Shown in pieces: positions 36,635 to 48,758 of a DNA stretch of 64,000 bases. Location: contig NW_021940923.1 of the NCBI RefSeq assembly GCF_004337985.1, positions 1,230,398 to 1,294,397 on the forward strand, written 5' to 3'. The position numbers and the translations under genes were made by a program. The notes beneath the pieces are model-generated. The model saw only the letters and a program-made list of their open reading frames with translations, ran no database searches and was not told the origin of the DNA. Position 1 is the stretch's first letter. Every line of letters starts with the position of its first letter. This DNA is from Pyricularia pennisetigena (lineage: Eukaryota; Ascomycota; Sordariomycetes; Magnaporthales; Pyriculariaceae).

Positions 36635-36960
36635 CTATTTCCCACCAGCCGTGAGCCAGTGGGTCCCTGTTAGAGTAATGGTCTTTTTCCAAACGCGTTG
36701 GGCCCGACGCAGCACGCGCGGGTCGCCGACGAGGGCGCGCGCAGTGGCGATGTGCTGCCGCTGGCCTCCCTTTTTTAGAATAAGCATCCGACGAATGTCC
36801 GTTTGCGTGGTGTCCAATTATCCAGCAAATCGAACTGCGAAACGAGCCCTGGGTAACCGATGCCGAGCACGCCGGCCGCGTGGAGCCGCTGTCGCCGTCG
36901 GCCTTTTAATCTCCCTTTTAATATTGCTTGCGTTACATATTGGTGATTTTTGTGCGTTGG
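36635..36960 (-). pseudogene. ABC transporter ATPase relic
   Basis: On the minus strand near 36730-36780 the frame reads GGQRQHIATARALVGDPRVL, the ABC signature followed by its usual helix (SGGQRQRIAIARALV.DP). The Walker B that should follow is degraded to RRAQRVWKK. Upstream in a second frame (about 36830-36870) GLVSQFDLLDN resembles the Q-loop (GLVSQEPVLFD). Only about 20 codons separate Q-loop and signature where about 75 are usual, so the relic is deleted as well as frameshifted. It is probably from an ABCB/MDR-type transporter. Confidence 0.6.
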
Positions 36961-38519
36961 ATAATCCCGCCTCGAGATTGTCAAAAAGCCATCTGAAATA
37001 TAGGAGCCAGTATTGTTATCCATATAGCATGTGCAGCTGAACTCGCGCCCCGCCTTAGAGACGTTAACGGCTGAAACGAATATACAGTCCTTGATCTTTT
37101 CCCACCGTCAAAGGGTAAAAATTTATAATAGACATAAAGAGACTTTTCGAAGAGACGCTTCGTTTGCACCCGCACCTTCTGCGACCGCCGCTTCCTCTGT
37201 ACCTGCACCTTCACATGCGGCTAACCGGCAACCAATAGTCCAATATATACGCCGCGGCGTTAAAGGATATCCATGTTAGTGTTAGTTCCATTTTCCTTGC
37301 TCCAATCGGAGGCACAGGCGGAACACAAACTGGATGGTTCCCAGCTAGTACAGACTTACTTGGGAGCGCGCAGGAACGCAACAAATCGCTAACCTCTCCG
37401 ACCAATTCCAAAGCCCGCCTCCTCTCACGAGTGACGAAGCACTGGGACGCGCTGTGACTTTCTCCAGGGAACTTGCGACCGTCAACGTCCGCACACAAAT
37501 AACCGAACAAGAGGGACTTGATGCTTAATGAGAAGTTCTTCAAAGGGGTCGTAGCGGGGATAAGTGAAGGGTAGAAGACTTTGCCGGCGAGTGCTCCCAG
37601 GAACAGGGGCTTCCCATCCCAAGCTTTCTGCGGGATTCGTGATATGGTGCCAAATTTTGTTACCAACCGTGGTCGAGCGCCGGTAGAAGGGGTCGCGCCC
37701 AATGTACCGGATGACCAGAAGAAGACGGACGGGACGTAGCCCACGATATCGCTGTCGGTCGGCTTGGGTATGGGCGGGCGTATACGTTTTTACGAAAAAC
37801 TGGGCAAAGCAGAGTTGAAGTTTCTACTGCTGAGAATGTTGGAGAGGGCGTGAGTGGCGGGATCTTTACTAAGTCCCATCCTCGTGACGTGCGCACGCCG
37901 GCATCCAAAGGCGCCACATGGGGGCCCTGGCCGTTGTAAAGGTATAGCTGAAGAATTATTTTGTTTCTGCATGCTTCCGAACTGACCAGTTCCAGGATTC
38001 TCGAGATTTTGAGCATAAATTGGCTGACAGTGCCCTCATTCGAAAGGGAGGCCTGGATCACGCTGGACGGCGAGGTTAACGAGCAGGCACTGCTGCAGCT
38101 CGCACGCGAGCTGCGACTCTGGAATCCAAGTTTACCGCAAGTCGCCCTTGTTTTTGGATATTGATGGCACGCAGCCTTTTAATTTCGGTATCGCGGCAAG
38201 TGATTTCCGCCTCGCGTTGTCTTTCCGCCGGCGTCTTTTTCCTGACATTCTCCTGTGGATTATTTTAATGGATGGTGGAGGGAAGGTTTAGTATTACCAT
38301 GACGGCATTTTGCTCCCCTTTACTAAAACAAATCAACTTTCCGAACCTACCAAAACAGGTAGCGAAACTCTTCTGTAATAAACACGATGTGGAAATCACG
38401 TTTCGTACTTTTCCTTTCTTTGGTGAAGGGCTAAAGCTTGACCTCGTGATCGACCTTGCCCATAGCCGCATACGGCGCACAAATGGGGATAGCCTTAACA
38501 ACAGCAGCAGCGGCAGCAA
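36961..38519. other. island DNA with undefined gene relics
   Basis: Several medium open frames (minus 37211-37744; plus 37961-38164; plus 38272-38547) have near-normal composition but no domain I can identify. Segments such as LDGEVNEQALLQLARELRLW (about 38067-38126) look like decayed protein rather than random sequence. They lie between the ABC relic and the ketosynthase relic and may belong to the same former locus. Confidence 0.35.
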
Positions 38520-38663
38520 CAGCAACGGCGCACCACAGTCGCCGTAGTGGGTATGGCATGCCGCCTGCCGGGCGCCGTGTCCTCGCCCGCCGATTTCTGG
38601 GGGCTCCTCACCCGCTGCAGGTCCAGCTGCGGACGCATCCCGACACGATCGTTGAAGGTATAG
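38520..38663 (+). pseudogene. polyketide synthase relic (ketosynthase start)
   Basis: The frame from 38538 reads VAVVGMACRLPGAVSSPADF, then WGLLTRCRSSCGRIPT, and stops at 38661. This is the invariant opening of fungal type I PKS (or PKS-NRPS) beta-ketoacyl synthase domains. It is preceded by a Gln/Asn/Ser-rich linker-like stretch. The rest of the ketosynthase, including the active-site Cys region, was not found, so only a short remnant remains. Confidence 0.75.
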
Positions 38664-39531
38664 AAGCTAAGGAATTGTACATTGCCCTCTGCGTGGCTGG
38701 GGTTTGTTTGCTATTAGCATGATTTAAACCGTTCAGCGAAGCTTTCAATCTATCGACAGCTTTCCTGCGCCGGGGTATGCGGCCTGAAATCATTATAAAT
38801 ACTAACCGCCCAAACCGCTTCTTACGCGCATCCAATTATGCCATGTGCGGGCGAAATGAAGCGGGCTGACGGCCTAGTAAAGCACGCATGCGTGCTGCGC
38901 GCGGCGGCTGTGTATAATGCTAGCGATGCGGGCGCTCAGGTCCTCGGGCCGGAGCGCATTATCAAGGACGGGATCCGGCTCTCACGGGGCAGTAGAAGAG
39001 CAGTGGAACAAGCTAGGACGCTAGCTTCTGCGCTACATACCTTACCCATTTTTGGACCTCTGAAAATACAATTACGGCGCGCTAAACCAGCTTGGCACCG
39101 ATCTCCACATATTCGGGTTTGCAGCTGGCCGAGAAGTGGACGACGATCGAAGGTTTCGCCGCCGTCTTCGGATTTGTAGAAGAAATGGCTGCCGGATTCG
39201 CTGGCGACGAAAAGGAACCCGCTCGCCAGCGGGCCTTGGCCTACGGTGTTACGGGCAAAAATTATGCTTTTCTTTAATTCATTTTGCTGCGTATGAATGA
39301 AAGTCTTTTTTACGCAGATGGGTTTGTCGTCAAAAAACTTGGAAAAAAGCCAAGTAATGGGGTTTATTCCGGAGATAACCTGGTGTTATCAATAGTATTG
39401 GCAGCGGACTTTAAATTAATTCCTATATAATGCTACTTCGTTGCCCATTTTGCAAAACAGCCGATTACTAAAATAGGCGGCCATTTCATAAGATAATTAA
39501 ATGCTACAGGTACGCGTTATACCCGGATATA
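38664..39531. other. island DNA, unidentified coding-like stretches
   Basis: Plus-strand frames at 38838-39179 and 39092-39277 have Ala/Gly-rich, protein-like composition (for example EKWTTIEGFAAVFGFVEEMA) but no family I can name. Composition becomes AT-rich after about 39.3 kb. Confidence 0.35.
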
Positions 39532-41173
39532 ACGTCGGTTACCCCCTGATGGCCACACCTAAAAATCTAACAACGAAATGCCTACTTTTATAAACTAATT
39601 TAAATATAGAACTATTGACGCACAAAAACACAATCGTTTTCAGGCTGTGCTGGTTTATTAACCTCTTTTTTTCATCAATTAAAAACTCCAAATTTTTTAT
39701 ATTATTTTCCTGCAACTTAATAATGCTTTATTTGCTAACCAAAAGCTCGTCTGGATCCGGAACCACCCTTTTCCTTTTCGCCAGCTGTGTTACCTCCAAT
39801 TGTATTTCCAAAAAATTGATTTTTTGCTAAACGTTAACCAAAGAAATATTTTTAATTTCGAAGCTTTTTTAGATTTGTGCAAATAAAAAACGTAAAATAG
39901 CGTTGGTTTTATTGGATTAGGAAAGTTTTTGCAATTAAAATCGGACATTTCGGGTCGTTTGAGGGGTTTTCCAAATAAATAAAAACGGGTCGTATTTTTG
40001 GGTTGGGATTTCCGGTATTTTATCCATTAAGAAACCGTTATTTTTATTTTTTATAACGTTGGTGTTGTTAATTTCTAATAAAAAAGGTTTGAAATGGTTT
40101 AATCAAGTTTACCCGTTATAAACCCGTTATACGCCACCCAAGTTGAATATTTTTTGCTGTAAATGCTTTCGATTTGGTTATATTATAGCAAAAAACAAAA
40201 TTTGATTTTCCATTAACTATTAAACAATAAAATTGGTTAATGAGTCCTGTTAGTTATATACGTTATTTAGCATGTAATGGGTCCACTTTTATTTGTATAT
40301 AAGCCATAATAAATAGTGCCGAAATGGGGCTGTCGGGGTTGTCGGACTTTCCGCTATATTTTTTGTGTTGCAGGAATTGCGATTTAAAGTGTTAGAAAAT
40401 GGGGTTTACCCTATACTAGGTTTAACACCCACCCTGCACTTACGAGTTAGCAACCCTATATCGGGTTGAAAATTTTCACCAAATGAACAAATTAATGCGA
40501 ACCCAAAAATGGTTTGTATGGAAATAAACGTGTTTTTTTAACAACGTATATAAAATAACTTTTCGGAAAATAGTGTGCGGCACCGGCACGTTTTGCGGGG
40601 TGCGGACCCCCACTTCGATGTCGGAGAGTATATAAGAGAAATAAAGCAAAGTCTCCCCCACCAATGAATTAAATCTATTAATCCCAAAATTAGTGAACCA
40701 CTTCAGTGAACAATGTAATGTATTTAAACCCTGTAACTACAGGCCTTTATAACGCAACTAGCACCACGCCGCACCTAGGTTAATGCCTAAACCCCTATTA
40801 GCAACCCATATTGCTAATATACCTAATTAGTTAAATGTTTTTCCTATTTTGTAAAAAGCTTTTAAAAAGGGCTTTGTATTTGTTTATAAGGTTAAGAGTT
40901 TTTAAATCGATTTTAAAGTGTAAATTTATAAATTCCCCACTTTCGGGAGGTTTTTGCAATTGATTCGTCATTATGAACGTTTTAAATACCGGAAATAAGC
41001 TGATTCTCGGTATTTTGCTTCGTTGGAAAACGGAGAATGAAGAACAGAAAAAAGTAAATCCAAAAGTGAAAAACTGGTCGAGATATTTATAAAAGAATAT
41101 GAGAGGTGAAGGTGGCTATACAGTTATTTTTGGGTGCCGAACTGGGGGGGCCCGAGCAGGGGGTACCCGACGT
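39532..41173 (-). mobile_element. second Fot1-like copy, deleted and split by an LTR
   Basis: 39.53-40.2 kb is the reverse complement of the 3' part of the element at 30886-32724. 40.97-41.17 kb is the reverse complement of its 5' end, including the terminal GGGGGTACCCGACGT. The left terminus ACGTCGGTTACCCCC begins at 39532 next to a TA. Removing the LTR at 40248-40819 leaves about 1.07 kb of an original ~1.84 kb, so the transposase core is deleted. Confidence 0.75.
40248..40819 (+). mobile_element. Copia-type LTR, plus orientation, solo
   Basis: This ~572-bp LTR of the Copia family lies inside the deleted Fot1-like copy. It starts TGTTAGTTATATACG and ends ATTGCTAATA, where the expected CA reads TA. 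No clear target duplication. Confidence 0.75.
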
Positions 41174-44100
41174 TCCACAAAGAATAGTAAAATAATACAA
41201 ATTTGCATGCTTCTATATAAAATAATAATAAAAGCGGGTATTATAAATCGACTTCACGTAGACGTTAATTTTTATACGTAATCCGGTTTTAATAATCTTG
41301 GTCTTGTTAACCTTAAAATCGGTAAAAGTATAAGAGTTTCGATTATATAGTATATATAAAATTATATATACTTTACCTAGCCGCTTATTTAACGGTTTAT
41401 ATGGTCCGATATATAAACCAAACTGTAATATTATATTATATATACGTATCCCACCCCCAACGTACAGAGATTTTAAAATCTGGTTGAAAAACAAAAATAA
41501 TAATAGATTAATCAAATAAAGCAAAAAACAAATAAATCATATAAATTTGGCATTTTTTATATAAAAAGGGAATTGCAGCGGGTAATATAAATTAAATCAC
41601 ACTTGAACGTTGACTTATATACGAAATGCAGTCCCTAAAACTTTAATTTTATTTTCGTTGAAATTGGTAAAAGTATAAAAGCGTTTCGATTGTAAATTAT
41701 ATATAAGTTTATATATACGCTACCAGTCCGCGCATTTAACGATTAATATAATACGGTATATATACTAAAAATCATTATAGCGGTAAATATACGTAAGCAA
41801 CTCTCCACGTGCAGAAACTATGAAATTTGGTCGAAGAGCGAAAATATTATAAAACAAATCGAAAATCAACGAAATATCGAAAAAAAGAGTACCGCTATAA
41901 ACGGATTAAAGGCAGGTGGTATTTAATTTTTGATTGGCGTATCGTATACAAAAACCTTTCGATTTATAACAAAGGTTTACCAATTGCTACTTTCAACGAT
42001 ATTTTCTTTTCTCATTATTTTGCGTGGTTATGGAATAATGTGGAAATATCGGTCGCTAAAATGCCTAAAATACCGCTATAAATGGGGAAATTCGACAAAT
42101 TGTCCTTAAATATAAATTAAAGCGTTTTTTTGGATAGACCCACAGGTACATTGCAAAACAGCAATTAAACGACGAAATGGATCAAGTATGGAGCTCTGGG
42201 GTTCAGGGACAGCCCTGAAACTAGCCGTAAACGGCGAAATTCGACAGATTGTCCTTAAACCCAAACCAGAACGATTTTAGCATAAGCTTACGAATACATT
42301 GCGAAACCACAATTAAGCCAGAAGTGGAGCGAAGCGAGCGAAGTGGACCAATTGTGGAGGTCTGGGCTTCAGGGATGAGCCCTGAGACTAGGTCTGAGGA
42401 CAACTTGTCGATTTTCGCCGTTTATGGCGGTATTTTCGGCAGGTTAGCGATTAACACTCCGTTCTAAAAAGATAAATAAAAATCGTAGAAATAAGCGGTT
42501 TACACGTTGACAATGGTGTGTAATACCGCTATTAACAACGATTTACTTAATATTTTTATTTTCTGTAACGGCCGAAACGGATACCACCTGCCCTTAATCC
42601 GTTTATGGCGGTACTTTTTTTCGATGCTTTGTATTTTTACCAATTTGAACGATAATACAACCAAAGTCTCAGGGACTGAACTACGTATATACACAAACGC
42701 TCACATTAAATCTCAATCATAATACCCGCTTTTATTACTTTGTTATATTACAAAAGTCTATTTTCTGCTCTATTGTATTAATTTATCATTATTTTTCTTT
42801 TGCAACTAAATTTCAAGAGTTTTGCACGTGGGGGTTGGTATAGGGAAACACAATATAATGTTACAATCTGTTGTATAAACCTAGTTATATAAGCCGTTAA
42901 ATAAGCGCATAGGTAAAGTAAATATAATTTTGTATAAGATGTACAATCGAAACGCTTTTTTTTACCAATTTTAACAATAATAAAACCAAACCTTCGGGGA
43001 TTGGGATGCGGATATAAACAAACGTTCACGTTAAATCCGATGTATCATACCCGCTTATATAATCTTTTATATTAAAAAATGCTAAATTTGTGTTATTCTT
43101 CTATTTTTGCTTTATTTAATCAAATAAAATTTGGAAAGAAAAGTTAAGCAATACTTATTTACAGATTTATAAATAATTGATATATTGTGGTGTTTTCTAG
43201 TTTTACCAATATTTCCGTAAATAATTTAGCTTTTTAACAAATTATCAATTTATATAAAGATATTCATAAACCTTTTGTTTCAGACGATATGTGCATGCAC
43301 GTTTTAGTTTAAAATCCGTTAAACTGTAAGTACTATAATCTAGTTTCAACTAAATAGAATATGTTATAATCTAAAATAATAATTAAATATAGTAAAATAC
43401 TACAAATTTTACTTAATATTTAAATATCTTTCCAAACAAATTCGTTATAGAAGCGCGGTTTTCAGTCAAAGAACTACCAAATTCCAACTAATCCAACGCA
43501 GGTCACTTGATATCTTTACGATTTGTATTTAATTTTGAATTTGAATATTTAACTGTATACTCTGTTTACACTATTTCTTTTTGCAATTATAATGCGTATG
43601 CATTATATATACCTGCTATAAACGGCGGAATGCGTCAAATTCTTGGTACTGCTTTAAAGGGCTGAATGCGACAAATTATCTGTACCGCCATAAACGGCGA
43701 AATGCGACAAGTTGTCCTTAGACCAAAACGAGGGCGATCTTTTCGGCCAATTTAATTGGCCGAAAAACCATGTGGTTAAAAGGTACATGGAGCGCTCGGT
43801 CCCCACTGCGAAGCAGGGCGGTCTAGTCTGAGCACTGAGACTAGGTATTTTCGGCATTTTTGCGACCGATATTCTTTCATAAAAAGAAATAAAAATCGTA
43901 AGAACAAACGGTTTGCACGTTGAATATAGGATTTAATACTGCTATTTAAAGCGATTTAATTTTTGCTTTTATTTATTATACCGGCCGAAATCAATACCAC
44001 TTGCCCTCAATCCGTTTATAGCGGTATTGGTTTTTTGGATAATGTGTAAATTTTGGATTTCTTTTTCTATTATTTTTGTTATTAGACTAGATTTTATGCT

Positions 44101-44198
44101 TTTTGCACGTGGAGGGTCGTATACGTATATAGGCCGCTATGTTAAGTTTGGTATTAATACCGTATCAGATAAGCAGTTAAATAAGCGGATAGGTAAGG

Positions 44199-44243
<45 letters not shown>

Positions 44244-44655
44244 GTAAATATTTGGATATAGTTTAAAATCGAAAGGCCTTTATATTTTTACCGATTTTAA
44301 CGATAATAAAACCAGAATTTCAGGGATTGGACTTCGTATATAAACAAACGCCGACGCGGAGGTAAACTTTTAACATCAGTTTCGAAGAGTTTTTATATAA
44401 TAAAATGCTAGATATGTATTATTTATTTATTTTTTGCTTTATTTTATTAATTCTATATTATTTTTGATTTGCAACCATATTTGTTAGTTTCTGCACGTGG
44501 GGTGTCGCTTACGTATATATAATCCAATAGTACCATTTCGTATATATATTTATTTATATATAGGGTTAAATAATTGGATAGGCATGGTATATATAATTTC
44601 ATATATAATTCACAATCGAAACGCTTCTATATTCTTACCCAGTTTAAGGCTAATT
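41174..44655. repeat. mosaic of family A repeat copies in both orientations
   Basis: 41.2-42.2 kb is minus-oriented family A, with inverted GCACGTGG-type marks near 41446 and 41790 (about 344 bp apart). 42.1-42.4 kb holds the inverted terminal module ending GCCCTGAGACTAG. 42.4-43.64 kb is a plus copy (mark near 42826). 43.64-43.85 kb has the other terminal module inverted. 43.85-44.655 kb is another plus copy (marks near 44105 and 44493), which continues at 51430 beyond the inserted Copia element. A ~40-bp TA run lies at 44202-44240. No genes. Confidence 0.65.
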
Positions 44656-45213
44656 TGTTAACAATATGGGTTGCTAACAGGGGGTTAGGCATTAGCCTGG
44701 GTGCGGCGTGGTGCTAGTTGCGTTGTAAAGGCCTATAATACAGGGTTTGTATGCACTAAATTCACTGATTGAGGGATTAATAGATTTGATTCATTGGTGG
44801 GGGAACCTTTGCTTTATCTCCCTTATATACTCTCCGACATCGAAGTGGGGGTCCGCACCCCGCAAAAGGTTCCGGTGCCGCACACGATTTTCCGAAAAAT
44901 TATTTTGTATGCGTTGTTAAAAAAACACCTTTATTTCCATACAAACCATTTTTGGGTTTGCACTAACTTGCTGATTTGGTGAAAATTTCTACCAGGTATA
45001 GGGCAGCTGATTCGTAAATGCAGGATGGGTATTAAACCCGGTATAGGGTGAAACCCCATTCGCTGATTTTTAATCGCAATTCCTGTAACATATATATAAA
45101 AATATAATAGAAAATCCGACAGCCTTAACAGCCCCATTTCGGGACTATTTATTATAGTTTATATACAAATAAAAGTGGACCCATTACATGCTAAATAGCG
45201 CATATAATTAACA
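44656..45213 (-). repeat. Copia 3' LTR
   Basis: 558 bp, direct repeat of 50872-51429. Most differences are transitions, but a 100-bp block (44842-44941) is identical to 51057-51156. Confidence 0.9.
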
Positions 45214-45229
45214 CCCCCTTTTTTTGCTA
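45214..45229 (-). other. Copia polypurine tract
   Basis: In minus sense AAAAAAAGGGGG immediately precedes the TGTTAATT start of the 3' LTR. The same tract adjoins the LTR at 58666-59243. Confidence 0.75.
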
Positions 45230-45761
45230 CTATTTTTATAAAGTTGGAAAAAAAAAGTATATAAAAATAAAACCCTATAAAAAAAATCCCCCTTATGTCC
45301 CAACCCGATTCGAACTCCTTATATAAACCCCCTGGATAATTAAACCCTTTATACCGACCTGTAACCCCCGAAATGGACGAACCCCCGAATTGGAAAAAAC
45401 CCCCGGAATTGTAATAACCCCCGGATTCGAACCCCCGATTTGCATAATATTAACCTATGGAATTAACTATTAAACCAGGTAGCTAATCTGGCTGTTCGTT
45501 GGTAATTGTCCAAATTAGGCAGATTATATAGGGTATTCCGAATGCGCAAATCGCCCAAAACCCGAACTTACTCAATTTTAATTTAACTTTTGGTATAAGG
45601 TTGGTATAAATTATTTTTTTAATTAACCTGTACAGGGTAAATTCGGGTAATACGGCCGGTGTCGTGCCAACAAAAATCCAATATTTGCAAATAAAGGAAG
45701 TGTAATGGGTAATTGACTAATGAATTAACTTAATAATGTTTTAAAACTTAGTAGGTAAAAA

Positions 45762-46346
45762 CTAAGTTTTAAGGGGTTTAAATTTTTTAAATTTTAAAAA
45801 GATTTTGTAAACTGAAAGCGTTGAAGGTTTTATTAAATGATTAGCGGCTATTTGTTTGAATTCCAGGTATTTTAGGGTTATTAATCCTTCTGTCATTAAT
45901 TCCCGTACGTAATGAGATTTTAATAACGTATACTTAATACGTTGGTGGTGCGTAAAACTGTATACGTTAGTTATAAAATTTGTATTATTTCCAAATATTG
46001 CAATAACGCTTTTTATAGGTAGTCCAATCTTTATAAATAGGTTTTTAAACCACTGTGCTTTACACAGGGCTTCCGTTAAGGTATCAGTTTCGGTTTTTGG
46101 AGTGTTTACAATTATAATATTAACTGTCTTACATTTCCACGTTATAGGGCCCCCAAATAGGGTATAGAAATATCCGTAAATGGATTTCGAATTTTCCCTA
46201 GCCCCGGCAAATTCGTTATTATTAAAACCCAGTAATTCTAGGTTTTTAAAACCCTTTATTAATAAATTGGGTGGTAATTTGGCTTTAAACACTTTATTTC
46301 CGTAACAAATAAATAAGGATTTAATACCCGTTAAATAACGTAACAA
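45762..46346 (-). pseudogene. Copia RNase H segment
   Basis: A 194-codon frame starts LRYLTGIKSLFICYGNK, the LRYLKGT..GI.Y motif that begins the post-RT region of Copia pol. It also contains ETDTLTEALCKAQWFKNLF, which resembles the S.TEAEY.A....E..W block of RNase H. The frame is joined to RT only across stops. Confidence 0.75.
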
Positions 46347-46761
46347 AGTTTTAACTGCCGTTAAATGGATTATAGTAATTTTTATTAAAAAACGTGAAAA
46401 CCATTAAACCGTAAAACCGATATCCGGGCGCGTTAATAGCATTAAATACATGGAAGTGCCGATGATACGCTATCATAATTTAATTTTTAGCGTATTTACG
46501 GGTTTACCCCCGCTATATTTTAACACACCCGGCTGTAAAGGAACAAATATAAATTTATAATTAACTAATCCGAACGTTGTTAATATTTCTTTTATATATT
46601 AATTTAATGGAGTTGAGATAGGTGTTTAGCTTTATTTTTTATAATTTAAACGCCTAAAAAATAGGTTGCAGGGCCCCTGTTTTCCAACGCGTATACCTTA
46701 TTAAAACGGGTTTTTAAATTCTAAATATATTACAATTCAGGACCTATTAGCAGGCAGTCGC

Positions 46762-47295
46762 TTACAAAAGTAACGATAAAATGTTTGGATTTAACGATAT
46801 AAAAAACAGCGGGATGAAAGATTGGCGGTTTAAAACCTTTTTCAAAAAATAGGGTTTTAAATTTGTTTTGCCATTTTTTGGACCCTGTTTTAAACCGTAT
46901 AACGCCTTTTCCAACTGTATAACCTGCAATTCTCTCGGATTGTAACCCATTTCCATTAAAACTTCAGCGGTGGTAGGGGTACAAACTTTGGTTTATTCGT
47001 TAAAACCGTTTGGAATTTGCAAATATATATTTAAGTCGGTAAAATTACTATTTAAAAACGAACCGATAAAGTCAATTTGTTTAATTTCCCAATTTTGTAT
47101 ATTAGCTATAATTAATAATATACGCCAGGTAGGTGGTATATTAGTGCTAGTAAAAGCTGCGACATAATTTAGGCCTTCTACTTGTAAAAAACCTTTAATA
47201 ACAAACCTAGTTTTATATTTTATAGGTTTATTATTTTCATCCTTTTTTAATTTAAATACCGGCCGGGTAAGAACGAATTCACGGTTTATAGGCAC
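46762..47295 (-). pseudogene. Copia reverse transcriptase segment
   Basis: Two frames carry the Copia RT pattern: FKLKKDENNKPIKYKTRFVI KGF, then IDFIGSFLNSNFTDLNIYLQ with PNGF, then QLEKALYGLKQGPKN. Past the second frame the catalytic box region reads FVSDCLLIGP where YVDDLLIIG is usual, so the first Asp appears lost. A stop lies between the two frames. Confidence 0.85.
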
Positions 47296-47654
47296 ATTAA
47301 TTTTATGGATAAAACGGAAGGTTTTTACAGTAACGATTTGGTCGAATTTAAACGTTAAAACAGCTAACCATTTAGCATTTTCAGGGTTATTTAAAACCTG
47401 TTGGTAGCTATTTCGTTCACTGTTTTTAGTGGGCTTTTTTCTTATTTTTTTTGGTTTAAAAACAAAAATAATGTACGTAAGTTATATCCGTTAGATTTGG
47501 GTTTTCGAATTGCGAATTTAACTCCATATTTTGTACTTTAAATGCTGAAAATACCGGAATTTCCGTTGTTTTAGGTACTGGAATAAATACCGTTACCGTT
47601 ATAGGTTTTGGGGGGCGAACGGTAAGCTGTACAGGTTTGGCGGGCACTATATTT

Positions 47655-47745
47655 TCAGGGTTTAAATACCCTATAACGGGTGGTAACTACCTTATAATAG
47701 GTGGTAAATACCTTATAATAGGTGGTAAATGCCCTGTATTCTCAG
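47655..47745 (-). repeat. short tandem repeat in Copia interior
   Basis: About four copies of a ~21-bp unit of the type GGTGGTAAATACCTTATAATA lie in tandem between integrase and RT. Confidence 0.75.
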
Positions 47746-47874
47746 GGTTTTTAGGGGATAATTATCCGCTGGAACGCTGTTAATTTCGTTTTTAAATTCA
47801 AAATTAAAATCCCCCTTTTATTTTGTATTTTCCCCCTTTAAAATTTATAGCGTTTCCCTTGGAATAACCAAATT

Positions 47875-48663
47875 TTAAACGGCTATACCTTTTTTAATTT
47901 TTACGGTAAAGGTTTTATATACGGCCCGTTTAGCGGGTATGTAAACCAACGTTATAAAATTTGATAAATGGGTTAAAAGTTTCACCGTTTCGGTGCGGGG
48001 AGCCAATTTATTAAGTTTTTTTGCGAATTCCAGCGGTATAATAACCTGGTATACAGTATTAATAACCCGAAAATGCTTTAAATTGGGCTTATACGGTAAT
48101 CCAGGTTGGAATTCGGAATAAAATTCCTCGTAAAATGTTAAATCCCTCTTAATTACCGCTGTACGGCTAATTAAATTAATTACGGTAAGTAGTAAATAAT
48201 ATAATAAATATAATGGTAAACCCGCCGCTATAGTGGTAAGCCGAAATTTATCCAAGATAACCTTAACGGACCGCTCCGTTAATCCGTTTTAACCGTGGTT
48301 ATAGGGATTCGAAATGCTAAGATTAACATTTTTATTTGTAAACCAATTTGAAAAGTTTATATTAAGCTTGTACCCCCCATCGAAATAAAAATTTAGGGGG
48401 TAGCGCCCGTATATAGTTTTTAAAATTTTAAAAAAGTTTTTAATAGTTATTAAAACCATAGGTCCGGTTTTATTTTTTAATGGGATAAACCACCGAAAAC
48501 GTGACTTTCGGTCCATTAATAACAAAAATACGGGTTTTTTATTGTAAAAATTAAATTCAAAGGTTATTGTATTACCTTTTATAAAATGGAAACTATTAGG
48601 GGGTATAGAAAGTGCGATTTTATTTGTACGCTCAATAAAAATGGTTTCACGCAAGCAATACAA
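47875..48663 (-). pseudogene. Copia integrase segment
   Basis: 48663-48289 reads FLLLMDRKSRFRWFIPLKNK, then FYFDGGYKLN and ISNPYNHG. This is the integrase core (D..SRF.W..PLK.K, SDGG.E, S.PY.H.QNG), with the E of DGGxE changed to K-like. 48255-47875 continues with the region after the core. A stop separates the two. Confidence 0.85.
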
Positions 48664-48758
48664 GTAATTGCCCTAATTTTGTTAAAATTAGGTAGACCTT
48701 TTGTAATTTTAGCGGTTTTTTTTAGCAATAATAACCTTATATGCCCCAAATGCCTGTG

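Noticed and set aside
37211..37744. 177-codon minus-strand frame in the island
   Set aside because: Composition is gene-like but I found no motif or splice structure; listed only as an undefined relic region.
41099..45000. CRISPR-like array, because similar blocks recur at intervals
   Set aside because: Repeats are hundreds of bases long, diverged and on both strands in a eukaryotic genome; they are dispersed and tandem transposon-like repeats.
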